From the NCBI RefSeq assembly GCF_040412425.1, contig NC_089749.1, forward strand, positions 34,229,570-34,293,569: a stretch of 64,000 nt of DNA, read 5' to 3'. The notes below the pieces were generated by a model. It had not been told where the DNA came from. It did not search any database and saw only the letters and a list, made by a program, of their open reading frames with translations. Below, in pieces: positions 1-14,448 of this stretch. How positions within the stretch are numbered: the stretch's first letter is position 1; each line of letters opens with the position of its first letter. Both the position numbers and the translations under genes were made by a program. The DNA comes from Macrobrachium rosenbergii. Its lineage: Eukaryota > Arthropoda > Malacostraca > Decapoda > Palaemonidae.

Positions 1-582
1 TCGACATAAAAATCTACAGAGTCTACTAATCTTGGGAGACAACACGTTTGAAACTTTTTTAAAAAACAAAGGTAAGAAATCATCAGGATCTTCTCCATCC
101 CAGCTATCTAGATCATCCAGAATTTTCTTAACATCCCTAGAATGAAACACAAATTTGTGTAAGAATATGTTCAGGATGAAAAGTATCAGGGAGAGGGACA
201 ACCCCAGCTGGTTGCTTAGCTTCAAAAGTGGCGAAATGGAAGACGAGCCTGACACAAAGAGAGTTGATGCCAATTTGGTCCACCACAGATGAGGCTGAGT
301 AATTCCTTCAAGTTTCCTTCTCAAGGAATTATTGTAATTTCTCTAGACTGTATGGCAAGTTCTATTCCCAGCACGGCGAGACTCAACATAAATGGTGTAC
401 TTTTCATTTGAACGATTTCGTCACCATGTGTTGAATTTAGTCTGTTTGTCATGGTAAACTTGTCTACATATATCATCAATCCATGGCTGGTCATTTGTCC
501 TGAATTTAATGACCTTTCTAGGGACATGTTTTATTAAAATACCCATCAGCATTTCATTTAACTTCTTGGGATCAGGATCTAA

Positions 583-585
<3 letters not shown>
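1..585 (-). pseudogene. LINE fragment (endonuclease-RT linker), Jockey/CR1-like
   Basis: Reading the reverse strand from about 585 down to 1 gives pieces typical of the linker between the endonuclease and reverse transcriptase of a non-LTR retrotransposon. They include a block ending NDQPWIDDICRQVYHDKQ (about 490-425), then a YNNSLRRKL...WWTKL block in another frame (about 320-260), then a DSWDGEDPDDFLPLFFKK block (about 115-50). The order matches the LINE fragment at 46.6-47.5 kb, which has the corresponding DKPWF...AYHEKQ and F-rich blocks. The reading frame changes several times, so it is not functional, and it continues off the left edge. The 5' side is cut by the (TA)n tract at 588-670. 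Clade assignment (Jockey or CR1) is from general resemblance only. Confidence 0.6.

Positions 586-587
<2 letters not shown>

Positions 588-670
<83 letters not shown>
588..670. repeat. (TA)n microsatellite
   Basis: About 83 bp of pure TA dinucleotide. It separates the reverse-strand LINE fragment from the reverse-strand PLE fragment. Confidence 0.97.
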
Positions 671-672
<2 letters not shown>

Positions 673-860
673 AATGGCCTCTATCCCTGATATGTAGAAA
701 AATCCCTGAACTCTCCGAAGCATACTGTACCAACCTTTTGTGCTCTTTTAATCTTTGCGAGAGGGACCTGCCTGTCTCTCCCACGCAAATCTCATTACAA
801 TTACTACACTGAATCTTGTAAACTCCGGCTTCTTCCCCTTAGGTGTTGGCGGATTGTGTT
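671..860 (-). pseudogene. Penelope-like element GIY-YIG endonuclease fragment, family 1
   Basis: The reverse strand encodes a GIY-YIG block (VGETGRSLSQRLKEHKR followed by a YASESSGIFLHIRDRGHS segment) almost identical to the intact copy at 1,477-2,076. PLE proteins carry an RT followed by a C-terminal GIY-YIG nuclease; only the nuclease core survives here. It is preceded at about 830-860 by the conserved sequence that also precedes the copy at 25.86 kb (a gataaagaattcaacac motif). The reading stops abruptly at the (TA)n tract, at exactly the same PLE nucleotide as the copy at 25.86-26.09 kb. Confidence 0.75.
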
Positions 861-1476
861 GAATTCTTTATCTAGGTACCACTGTTATAAGAAGGTATTT
901 CATCAGAAATTCCCCCTGGTGTTTGGTTATAAGGACTGTGTTTGGAACTCAGTCAGAGTTTGGTTGTGACATCTTCATTTTCTCCATGGCTGTAGAATAA
1001 GACTGTTTTTGGAAGATCAGACCAATGTTCTGCAGGATTTCAGACAAACTCCATAGTGGTTTTTCTTGTATTTAGTATAAAGACTATATACAAAAAAGAA
1101 TACAATTGGTCTGCACAGGATGATCTCCCATGTCGATCTAATATCTAAGCTTTCACTCTTTTACATAGCAAGACTAAGATTCACACACACGAACAAACAT
1201 ATGACCTCGTTTCCAAGGACTTCCACGGCTACGTGACTTTGCCTCCAGCTCTGATCAAAAAAAGAACGCTGAGTTTATGCAAACACATGCTAATGTATGA
1301 TGACGCACTGTCTTTAAGACACTACACAGGTACTTATTGATGACGTTTGCGTCTGGTTTGATCGCACTGAGATTTCGCAATAGCATTCCTTTCATGTGCG
1401 ACAGAGATATATATATTGGGAATTATCTTAGATTTACTAAGAAACGTAGTTTATTTAAATGTGGCATAAATGAAAT
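861..1476. other. Unassigned interval between opposed PLE fragments
   Basis: About 600 bp with no convincing ORF. It lies between a reverse-strand and a forward-strand PLE 3' fragment, so part of it may be PLE-derived. I see no tRNA, SINE or LTR signature. Confidence 0.4.
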
Positions 1477-2076
1477 ATGACACATATTCAAACACAACTG
1501 CTCTACCCACCCCACATTATCGAGAAGGCTATTAACAAAGCGAATAAAATATACTACAAAGGTCCCACTCACAACAGACAAATAGATTTTAACAACAAAA
1601 TAAAGCTTCCATACGACGAAAACATCCAAAAAGCCACAGAACAACTCAGGTCTAACAATCCTTTTATCTTCCATTATCCCAAATCCATCGGGAGCTCGCT
1701 CGTTAACTTATACTTAAATAAAAATGAGGAAGAAGCCGGAGTTTACAAGATTCCATGTAGTAAATGTAATGAGATTTACGTGGGAGAGACGGGCAGGTCC
1801 TTCTCGCAAAGACTAACAGCGCACAAAAGGTTGGTACAGTATGCTTCGGAGAGTTCAGGGATTTTTCTACATATCAGGGATAGAGGCCATTCCATAAATT
1901 GGAGTGGGGCGGAGCTGGTTTTCAAAAGTAGCTGTCCGTACAAAAGAAAGATGCTGGAATCTGCTATCATCAATCAAACCAACAATATGAACTTGTCAGG
2001 AGGACATTGGAAAGTGGATGAAATCGATGGGTTAATCCTTAAACCTCTTCTCAAACAGGTGCTCCAGGAAACATGA
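1477..2076 (+). CDS. Penelope-like element C-terminal part with GIY-YIG endonuclease, family 1 (5'-truncated)
   Basis: A 199-codon open frame equal to the C-terminal part of a PLE polyprotein. The GIY-YIG nuclease core starts at residues 88-90 (GVY), with the paired YVG at 101-103, the conserved Arg in SQRL near 112, His116 and a candidate metal-binding Glu at 161 (RKMLES). Cys94 and Cys97, with downstream His residues, resemble the zinc-binding cluster of PLE nucleases. In PLEs this nuclease nicks the target so that the upstream RT can prime cDNA. The RT is absent here, so the unit is 5'-truncated and non-autonomous although this frame is intact. The first ATG need not be a real start. It forms the outer end of the left arm of the large inverted repeat; a degenerate mirror copy lies at 24.9-25.87 kb. 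Confidence 0.8.
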   Translation: MTHIQTQLLYPPHIIEKAINKANKIYYKGPTHNRQIDFNNKIKLPYDENIQKATEQLRSNNPFIFHYPKSIGSSLVNLYLNKNEEEAGVYKIPCSKCNEIYVGETGRSFSQRLTAHKRLVQYASESSGIFLHIRDRGHSINWSGAELVFKSSCPYKRKMLESAIINQTNNMNLSGGHWKVDEIDGLILKPLLKQVLQET

Positions 2077-2420
2077 CCACCAGACGAATTGCAAAACAGG
2101 AGTTAATGAGGCCAAAAACCACCAGGGAATTGTTTATTTTCCCTCCTTCTTGGAAACGGTCATCTGCATATCATCGGAGACTTAATGCCACACCTACATA
2201 TGCTTTGTATATATACTCCTGTGACATTTCATCTGTCCATATTTCACCAGTGAACAGGGGCACAGAAGGAAGTGCTCGAAATATATGGTTGCAACGTTCA
2301 AATAGTGTTTTATGGGCCTTCTTATATTGTGTGCGTGTGTGTGGTACAAAACAAATCATTCAGCCCCTCTATTCCTTTTATGATGATTCCGTCCCCTATT
2401 GTCCCCTTTAAGCCACTCCC
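2077..2420 (+). mobile_element. PLE family 1 3' flank
   Basis: Non-coding sequence directly after the GIY-YIG frame. It is found again, reversed, at about 24.95-25.25 kb, and as two opposed pieces at 58.82-58.96 kb (the segment around 2,250-2,330 with aacaggggcacagaagga and tatgggccttcttat). Recurrence next to PLE coding debris suggests it is the element's own 3' untranslated region or terminal repeat. Confidence 0.6.
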
Positions 2421-2891
2421 GGGCTACACACCTTAAAATACTCCATTGCTCCTGTAATTCCTTCCCACGGGCTGGTTCTCGGGCTTAGACGAACACAAAT
2501 CGATGGTTTTTGGATATCTGAGAGCCCTTTTAGTTTTAATATCTCATCTCCCTACTTCTTCTGTTTTAGAAACTGGCAGCTGTATGAGGTGCAATGCCAT
2601 TAGAAATAATCTGAAGGGGTATAATTAATATCCCGCTGACGCACCCAAGTGTTTCACCTCTGCCCGACTACTGACCACGACAAATATGGGCCCCACTTTC
2701 CTTATCTAGACCAAATACAAGTTACTGATACCAGTCAAGTTGTCTTTTATAATTCATTATATTATTTGGCTGTCTTCCTCACTTTATTGTTTTAAGAAGT
2801 CTCATGTTCTAATCGTTTTCATATAATGCGCCAGTGCTCCTGGGAGATCATTTTCATTCTAAAAATTACTATGAATATATGAATATACACA

Positions 2892-3092
<201 letters not shown>

Positions 3093-5300
3093 TTTTACAA
3101 AATTTCCTGGGGTTATATGATTTCTAGAGATTTTTACAGGCCGGAAACGGAAACTTTATTTACTTGGCCTTGGATTTCTGACTTAAGTAAAGGGAAATCG
3201 TAAAAAACAAAGAACAAGGGATGATTTTAGGAGCTGAAGGCTCTACTTCATAAGGAAATGTTACGTAAACACTTGGGATAAATTAAAGAATTATATTTAC
3301 AAAAGAATAGTATTAGAAGGGAAAATGGGTAATTGAATTGTTAAAGGGCTTGCAACGCCTGAAGATCCTCCTACTGGAGTCTTGAATAAGGGCAAGGCAC
3401 AGTCCAAGATGAGTCCACTGCAAATAGGTCCCTCTTAAGGGGGGGGTTAGTGGGGCTCTGGCGTAGAATGACGGCGGGCGTTCACACACATGACATTGTA
3501 CTCAGGTTCCTGGGTAGGTCCTTTCGAGAATGACTGTAGTACTGGGTTCATGTCAGAAGTCTGGTGTGGACATCTGGGTGGAAGGGTGGAGGGTGACCTC
3601 TCAGCGTCTTGTATTACTCGCCTGTGTGTTATGGCTAACTGCAAAAATGTTTCTGTCCAAGGCCCTTTTTAAGGCCTCTGTTGCAAGATGTGTCATCTTC
3701 CAGGTGTCTTGACCATCTGCTTGTATCTTCCCAGGTGTCCTATGGAAAGACAATCCAGCCAACTCAATCTGCCTTTAGAAAGGTTGTTTTAAGCAGCTTA
3801 GTTGGACTAAGCTGCTTAAGGGAATGGCACCCAGCTTCTCATCTTTGCCCCTTTTGACCATGCCATCTAAATGTCTGTTTCAGGTAAAGAAAAGGGACAG
3901 GTCGAGCTGCTGATAACTTTAATTGTTTTGATATCTGGGTCCACTAGGATTGGCTATGCAGCGATGATTCTACTCTCATAACTAGGAGCAAATTAAGGGT
4001 CAGCTGTGCAACGACTTCTTGTAATTATAATAGCTCCCCACCAAAGAGAACATACACACCTTCATTCGGGTGCGCATGTTGATATTCAAGAAGTCGGCAC
4101 AGATGCTTTACGTTACTCTTCTCCCAACAAAAAATAGAAAAGATTTTACTTTACTTTATCCCCACAACACATTAATATTAAACTACTTTAACATGGCACA
4201 TTAATTTCCTTCAAATTTACGGCATGCGTTACTTTAAGATTACGAGGACAAGGTCATTTTGAGGCAGGTGACAAAATGTAGGAATTAATTTACATATAAG
4301 GTCCTTATTTCTAAATAAACAGAGGAATGCAGTTGTATACCTTGAAGAGGCGGTGTAAATGATAACACTGCGTTTATTTTTGTAAATGACATCCCCTTTA
4401 CGAGATAATGTAATTGTTTCCAAGCTCAAGGCTTAGCTAACAGTTCAAAGGATCGCCAACTTGACAGTTGATAGCTGACAACTTACACTGGGGAATTTTG
4501 ACAGCTGTGGGCGAGCGAGAGTATTCGCGAGTTTTAATTCGCTAACTTTAAACCATGCTAATTTTATGCTTCCAAGGCCCATAACTCGGGCAAAGGCTCT
4601 AAATAGATACTCGCTCAATGCTATGACAGGCTAAGCAGACAAATGACAAGGAACCTGGGACAAAAATAGAATTCTTAGGAAAAAAAAAATAAAAACAAAA
4701 GGAGAAATGAACAGAATGACACAAGTGAGTGGCATGACCACGAAGGTGGCATTAAAATCACAAGGGTAGGAGTCTATGACTCGCGATTCGTTAAAAGTAG
4801 AAAAACAGAAAAATAAATAAAAAATAAATAAAGGAGTAATTGATATTGGCAGAAGAGCCAATGGTAATAGAGTGAGGTATTTATTGTGTGTGCAGGGATT
4901 TATCATCTGTTGCCTGTAGTCTACGGCCCGGACCATCTCTCAGCCCAAGGGCTGGAAAAGGGAACCCAAAGGGTGCGACCCCTTCAGGAAGAGCTGACAC
5001 GCATGCCTTGTGCCAAAGTATGGGCGCAAGGGCGTGCCACTTCCCACTCTGTTATTCTTACTGCTTTATAACAAAATGATTTATGCATTTTGAGGAGAAT
5101 GGTATCCCGTATTTAATTACCTCTTGTAGTGATAATTTAAGAAAAGCTTAAAGGAAAGATCAACAGAGAAAGATAAGGGATAGAAGTTCCAGAGGAACGG
5201 AAGAAGATAATGGAGGGCCTTGACATCCTCTTCGGGATTAGAGGTGCCAAGACCTTCGAAAGATGAAGGGGTGGCACAGGTGCCAGGAGAGCTCTAGAGC
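3093..5300. repeat. Non-coding modules of the inverted-repeat arm
   Basis: No ORF here is conserved between the two arms, so the short open frames are probably chance. Recognisable shared blocks include the one with cagagccccac and gggaccta (3,420-3,480 and 24,030-24,070 reversed) and the one with atgtctgtttcagg (3,870 and 23,620 reversed). The nature of the parent repeat is unknown to me. Confidence 0.55.
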
Positions 5301-5310
5301 TCTTTGTAGA

Positions 5311-5640
5311 CTACCTGGAATTTCCAACGCCCATGGTAATTCCGTCGCGAACCTCTCCTACTTGGACAGTCGTCCTCGGCTGGGGAATCGGAGGGCCCGA
5401 GGCCGGAGGGCAGCATGGAGTGCCACCTGTGTCGGCTGCTGCGACAGCTGACACAGGGATCTTCTTCGCTAGTTCTACCATGATCAGTCGCAGCTCTTGG
5501 AGTTCATCGGCCAAGTGAGAGATGGCAGAATCCTGACTCGCGATTGTGTCTGCGATGGACTGAGACAGAGAGGAAGCAGTCGGGGGGGCGTGAGAGGCTC
5601 GCAGGTATCAATGACCAGCTCAGGCCTTTAGGTGAACTTC
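5311..5640 (-). pseudogene. Coiled-coil-like ORF fragment conserved in both arms (left copy)
   Basis: On the reverse strand, about 5,570-5,395 encodes a segment with ISHLADELQELRLIMVELAK followed by an Ala- and Cys-containing stretch. The opposite arm encodes nearly the same residues at 21,860-22,100. The heptad-like leucine spacing suggests a short coiled coil. Preservation of the amino-acid string in two diverged copies makes this more likely a real coding remnant than chance. A gag-like protein of a lost retroelement is one possibility, but I recognise no domain. In this copy the upstream frame is broken by an extra C in a C run near 5,587-5,590. Confidence 0.4.
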
Positions 5641-5699
5641 CGCTGTGGTCGAGCGGAACTGTCTCTCTTATCAGCACTGGTAGCGGTGCCAGGCCGGGA

Positions 5700-5890
5700 G
5701 AAGAGAGGGGGTCTTGAGTTGGATCCCTTGCCATCTAAATGTCTGTTTCAGGTAAGAAAAGGGACAGATCGGATTGTTGATAACTTTAATTGTTTTGATA
5801 TCTAGGTCCACTAAGATCAGCTATGCAGCGACGATTCAACTCTCAATAACTAAGAGCAAATTAAGGGTCAGCTGTGTCAGTTGGAGTGTC
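5700..5890. repeat. Arm module adjoining a (TA)n tract
   Basis: Matches 21,600-21,780 reversed. A second, related copy of the atgtctgtttcagg / taactttaattgttttgata block occurs at 3,870-4,020, so the module is duplicated within the arm (also at 23,560-23,640 reversed). Confidence 0.6.
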
Positions 5891-5899
5891 AGACTTAAC

Positions 5900-5902
<3 letters not shown>

Positions 5903-5981
<79 letters not shown>

Positions 5982-6094
5982 TGTATATATATAGATATAT
6001 ATATGTGCATATAATATATACATATATTTATATACTATATATATTTTGCTTTTAGTTTACTGAGAGAAAGTTGGAGTGTCAGACTTATCAATAG

Positions 6095-6132
<38 letters not shown>
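5903..6132. repeat. (TA)n microsatellites split by a short unique block
   Basis: TA-rich 5,903-6,047 and 6,094-6,132. Between them lies tttgcttttagtt...gttggagtgtcagac, related to 20,471-20,505 reversed; the end of that block is repeated at 5,878-5,898. Confidence 0.9.
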
Positions 6133-6140
<8 letters not shown>

Positions 6141-6265
6141 CTTTTTAACGTGCTTTTTTCCCATTTTCTATGTGGGGTAAGCACGATGCCTTCTTTACGA
6201 AGGACTTTGATTTGGCGTTGGGGTAGGCCGTAGCCTAGATCGGCTGCCCTGCCTGACATCGCTTA
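6133..6265 (-). repeat. Short dispersed repeat (copy 1)
   Basis: About 130 bp containing ggggtaagcacgatgcc and ggctgccctgcctg. Found reversed at 17,965-18,090. Each copy sits next to a (TA)n tract. No coding signal. Confidence 0.65.
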
Positions 6266-6654
6266 GACCCTGGTAACAATGTGTACATGTATATGCCAAT
6301 CCCCAGCTCCCTTTCTCCCAAGGAGCGAGGAGAACTGGGCGGGCATATGACAGTTATACGTGTGAGGTGTCTGTTATGTTTTTAGAAAATGTTGGAGTGG
6401 CTTTGTTTATGTGTGTATTAGTCTGTAACACCCATTTGCTTTTGATATCCGTTGATTACATACGTAATCAGGTGTCTAATCCGATAGCAAAGTGTCCGCC
6501 TTCACTATTTATATGATCTGCATATATTATATATATATATCTCTTACTTATATATATTGTCAATATATGTATATAATATATATTTGCCCAGTGTATACAG
6601 TATATTTATAATATAATATTTTAGGATAATATATATATATATATATATTAAACA

Positions 6655-7580
6655 AGTCAAGGTCTTACACCTAATAACAAAGAACCTTTTTCTCAAGGGA
6701 AAACACCTGTAGGCTTTGTGAACTGTATGCTAATGGCATCTCCCTCTCAGCCAAGCCCGTTTTGCTATAAAGGCCAGTAGACTAAATTTTCATTTCCAGG
6801 GACTGTATGATCTGAGATGGCCGGAGGCAAATCTAAGGAGACAAACATCCCTTGTTCCTTCGGGGAAAATCTGATTATTTATCAAACCATTTCGGAGTCA
6901 CTTGTTGTCCTCCCAGCTCCAAGGTTTCATTTTGCCTTTGATCCATATGAAATTTGTAAAGGTAAGCATGGGAAGCAAGGGAATCTGCCTGGTATCTTTC
7001 CATCTTTATCTTTTTCTCTTGAACTTAATCAAAATTATTTCTTTCACTTCTATTCTCAAGTGCAGTGTAACATATGTGTCTCAGGTGAATTAAAATAAAG
7101 TTTACCCCTATCTGCAAAAAGCAAAATTAACGTAATGCTCCCTCCCCACTCTTGTTGTAATTCATATATATGTCAGATGGTAATTAGGCCAGTGTGTTAA
7201 TTAAACATCTCTCTGTTCCTACAGGAGTGATGTCTTATGTTCTTATACCACTGAGTATCTATCCTGACCCAAGATTGCCAGGAATTGCATCATTAGAAAA
7301 CTCTGTTGCACTTCATTTACCCAGGGAATAGATTTTCCTTGGTATTATTGTGTCCCATTGGAAGTGGGTTATTTACATTATTTATATGATTAAGTGGTGT
7401 CCTTGTTAGGGTTTGTTGTTAAGAACCCTTTAAACTTGTAATTAGTTTTGTAAATTAAAGGACTGTCACTATGACGATATTTACCCATTTTTCCCTGTTC
7501 ATTATATTTATATATATATGGCCATTAGCAAGACTAGTTGTATATAAAAATCACAATGAATCATATATAGACTTAACATA
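6655..7580 (+). repeat. Arm module, first of two direct copies
   Basis: Begins near ggtcttacacctaataac and ends near atagacttaacatata. It is repeated directly at 7,698-8,700, and once, reversed, at 19,310-20,280. Shared internal marks include ctcagcc..gcccc, gatctgagatggc and acatatgtgtctcaggtgaa. No ORF is conserved among the three copies, so I regard it as non-coding repeat DNA. Confidence 0.8.
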
Positions 7581-7592
7581 TATATATATATA

Positions 7593-7655
<63 letters not shown>
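7578..7655. repeat. (TA)n microsatellite
   Basis: TA repeat separating the two direct copies of the arm module. Confidence 0.95.
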
Positions 7656-7659
<4 letters not shown>

Positions 7660-7697
7660 CATCAACACACAATCACATGGAACTGAAACAAGTATCA

Positions 7698-8750
7698 GGT
7701 CTTACACCCAATAACAAACTGAACCTTGCTCTCAGGTGGAAAACAGGGCGTTGTAGGCTTTGTGAACAGAATGTTAATGGCATCTCCCTCTCAGCCTAAG
7801 CCCCTGTTTTTATATCTTCTGTCAGTAGACTGCATTTGTTTTTCAGGGACTTTATGATCTGAGATGGCTGGAGGCAAATCCTGGAACAGAGACAAACATC
7901 CCTTGTCCAAGTGGGGGAAAAATCATCAGGTGAAAAGTCAGTAGCCAACAAACCCACATCGGAGTCTAAAACAAGCTGTCCTCTCAGCTCCACCCAAGGA
8001 ATTCTTGCCTTACTGAAGCATAAGAAATTTACAAAGGTATGATCAGCAATGACCCAAGGGAATCTGTCTGTATCTATTATCTTTATCTTTTTCTCTGAAT
8101 CATAATCACACGTTAATTATTTTTTTCACTTCTATTCTCAAGGTGCAGTGTAACATATGTGTCTCAGGTGAATTAGAATAAAGTTTACCCCAGTCTGCAA
8201 AAGCAAAATTAACATAACGCTCCCTCCCCACTCTTGCTGTAATTCAATATACAACATTTCATGTGTGTGAGATGGAAATCATCAAGGGCAGTGTGTTAAT
8301 TAAAGATCTCTCTCTGACTCACAGGAGTGATGTTCTCCAGTTCTCATACAATTGAGTGTCTAAGTGACCCAAGATTGAACCTGGGAATTGCATCATTAGA
8401 AAACTTTGTTGCTAACTTCATTTACCCAGGAATAGATTCTCCTTAGTATTATTGTGACCCAATTGACAACATGGGTTATTTCCATTATTTATATGATTAA
8501 GTGGGATCCTGATGTTAGTTATGCTGTTAAGATACTCTGTAAACTTGTAAATCAAAGTAATCGTAAATTACTAGGACTGTCACCCTGGCGACCTTTACCC
8601 ATTTTTCCCTGTTCATTGGAACCCAACTCTCTATGGCCATTACCAAGACTAACTGTGTAAAAATCACAATATATCACTCGGCCATAGACTTAACAATATA
8701 TATCCCTTCATATAACAATATATATATATACACATATACTGTATATGTAT
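7698..8750 (+). repeat. Arm module, second direct copy
   Basis: Closest match is 19,310-20,280 on the reverse strand: long near-identical stretches around 8,470-8,690 with scattered 1-6 bp indels. It ends in a short TA-rich block (8,695-8,757) that is also mirrored at 19,235-19,310. Confidence 0.85.
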
Positions 8751-8892
8751 ATATGATACGTCGGATCGATACCCAGGTATCTAGGTGGGATATTTTTATG
8801 AAATTTTTCTATTGGGTCAATTCTAGTTTGGGGAAAAATATTCTCTGTGAGACAGGTAGCAACAATTTCAGTTCCAACTTCTTTTAACTTTT

Positions 8893-10400
8893 ATGGCCAG
8901 TGTGATTCTGACTTCCACCTGAGAGACCTGGGGATCAGGGAGTCAGAAATTTAACATGATTGTGTGTTGAAATCTTATTCAAGAGGATAAAATGAAATGT
9001 TGTCTATTGGGTCATTGCTGAAGAAGTTCTTACTACTGAAGCAAGCAGTTAGCTTGTAAACACGTGCAGTTGCAGGTTCCAACTTCTTTTAGACTTGTAT
9101 GGCCCAGTGTATTTCCACCTGAGAGATAACATTAGTAGTGGAAAAGTTCCAGGATTGTGTGTTGATGAGTATTGATCCTGAAGGGATAATTCGGAATGAA
9201 ATGGATGGATGAAAGTGGGGAGTTCCAGAAAACACTGGTATGCAAGAAGCTTGCCCACAATATAGGTTCCCCTTTGACTTGTATGGCTCCAGTGGATATG
9301 CTTTCCACCTGAGACGACCAGTTAATGAAAGTCAGAAACAAACGAATAATGATTTCTATCTTATTCACTCAGAAGGGTGCGAATGAAATGTTGTCTATTG
9401 AATTAATTGCTGAGTCGGGAAGTTGGGGACACTCTGGAGCACGGTTAGCTTGCCCAGAGTAATTCGGTGATTACTGGCACTTCATGGCCCAGTGGTTAAA
9501 TGTTACTGAGACCTGGGTTCGAAAGCGTGAGTCTGAATGGATGTCTTTACAGATTGTGTGCTGATGATTTTATCTTATTCAGGCAGATAAGGAAGAAATT
9601 TGGTTCCTGAGCGGGAAGTTGGGGTCCGTGGATGACAGTTAGCTTGCCCAGGTTTCCTGGGTGCAGTTGCTCTCAGGTTCCAACTTCTTTTAGACTTGTA
9701 TGGTAGGATGCAGGGGCTTCAGTGAGAGACCTGGGCAAGAGTCAGAAATTTATTTCTGTTCCAAACGCCAGGTTGATGAATGGAATCAGAAGGGATAATC
9801 GAATGAAATGTTGTCCAGTCATTGCATCGAAGTTGGGGAAAACACGCTGGCTGGCAAGGGTTGGCTTGCCCAAATTCATGGGTGCAGTTGAAGGTTCCAA
9901 CTTTAAAGGCCCGTGGTTAACGCCTTTGCTTTCCACCTGAGGGACCGTTGGGCCAGTGAGTCAGAAATTTATGGCGGTGATTGTGGTGATGATTTCTATC
10001 TTATTCACAGAAGGGATAACGAATGAAATCTTGTCCATTGGGTCTGAGAACGAAGTTGGGGTCTGTTTGTCGCTTTATCCCCTCCTATGGGCAGTTGCTC
10101 TCAGGTTCCAACACTTTTAGACTTGATGGTCATGGTTAAGCTGGTCTGAGAGAGTGGGCATCCAGACAGATTTATTTTGTTCCCTCGTGATTGTGTGTTG
10201 ATGATTTACCTTATTCACTCAGAAGGGATAATTCAATGAAATGTTTTAATGGGTCATTGTATTCTGACCAGTTGGGGAAAATATGGTATGCAAGCAGACA
10301 GTAAATGAGGTTCCAACTTTTAGACTTGAAAGGCCCAGTGGTTAAGCAATTTCCACCTGAGAGACCTGAGTTCTGATCCTACGTGAGTCAGAAATTTATT
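8893..10400 (+). repeat. Tandem array of about eight tRNA-derived SINE-like monomers
   Basis: Units of about 185-220 bp start near 8,893, 9,099, 9,282, 9,482, 9,698, 9,905, 10,124 and 10,329. Each has the order ggcccagtggttaa, ccacctgagagacctggg, gagtcagaaattta, ttgtgtgttgatgattt, agaagggataat, gaatgaaatgttgtc, gttagcttgcccag, ggttccaacttcttttagac. The fourth unit keeps a good RNA polymerase III A box (tggcccagtgg, 9,485-9,495) and B box core (ggttcga, 9,516-9,522), as in tRNA-derived SINEs. The other units are degraded. The last unit is cut by an AT-rich tract at 10,405. Confidence 0.8.
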
Positions 10401-10404
10401 TATA

Positions 10405-10585
10405 ATAATATATTCATATATATATATATATATTTATATATTTATATTATATATATATATTTATATATACATATATACATATATATATATGTATATATAG
10501 ATATATATATCTATATATATTCATTTATATCCATATTATATATATATATATATATTGTATACATATATATATGTACATATCAAAA
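10405..10585. repeat. Imperfect (TA)n tract
   Basis: TA-rich repeat with frequent single-base interruptions; it truncates the last SINE monomer. Confidence 0.9.
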
Positions 10586-13315
<2,730 letters not shown>

Positions 13316-13319
13316 GCAT

Positions 13320-13420
13320 AAATACATATATGCATATATATATATATATGATAGTGATATATATACATATATATATATATATATAAATACTATATATATA
13401 TGTATATCATATATCTATGT

Positions 13421-13480
<60 letters not shown>
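13320..13480. repeat. TA-rich tract
   Basis: Imperfect TA repeat at 13,320-13,420 passing into a pure TA run at about 13,421-13,478. Confidence 0.9.
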
Positions 13481-14330
13481 AGGTGTTAAACTGATTTTAT
13501 GAAAATAGATTTGGGAAATGAAGAAAAGAATAATTCTGAATAAAAATGGTCTATAAAGATATGCATTTTAAGGCTTCGTTTGTTAGTGAAGGGAATTTTA
13601 AAATCACCACCATCAATAACGCTGCTGTGACCGAAGTGGTTGTTAACAAGGTCATAGCAGAGTGGGATGGGGGGGGGGGTTGTAAAGTGAATGAGGCAAG
13701 TGTACTGTATAGCTCGTTTTTTAATTGATTCTTTTTCTTGCAAGTAATCTAATTTCATGATCAGTTTACAGCACTAAAATGGCATATCTTTATATATTGA
13801 CAACATTCATTTCCATGATCTGCATTCTAGCGCAGTCTTTCCTGCGCCTCATCACGGAATTGTTGAATCACTGAGTCATGACTTCTGATGGAGCGGTAGA
13901 GATTTTTAATATATATTTTAAATCTTTGATGGGTGCCTAATGAACAAGCCTATCATTGATGGAGAAGAGATTCAATAAGGCTTGTTTTCTTTTTCATTTT
14001 CTATATCGGTGTCCAGTGAATAACACCGATACAGGAGAGGGTTTTAATGATGCATACTTTTTCTTTGTTCAGTATAAAAGAATACGTTTGATTGGGAGGT
14101 ATTTTTTCACATCAGCCTAAATGGTCCATCCTGCTTCCCCTCCCTTCCCCAATATTGCTGACTACTCCGACATCCCATACACCACCTTACTCGCCCGAGA
14201 GTAGTGGTAATGTAAAGTTATTTTAGGAATTCACTCACAGACAAACAAAGCCTTAAAATATATCCTTTACATAACATCTTCTGCTCAAAATTACTTTTCT
14301 TTCATTTCCCAAAACACTTCCATAAATATG
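13481..14330. other. Unassigned interval
   Basis: AT-rich, contains a run of ten G at 13,669-13,678. No supported gene, tRNA or element end. Confidence 0.45.

Positions 14331-14448
<118 letters not shown>

Noticed and set aside
421..784. Long tyrosine-isoleucine frames (also at 2,834, 12,951, 17,714, 20,213, 21,171, 58,455 and 59,932)
   Set aside because: They are translations of (TA)n microsatellites and not proteins, apart from the LINE or PLE tails noted separately.
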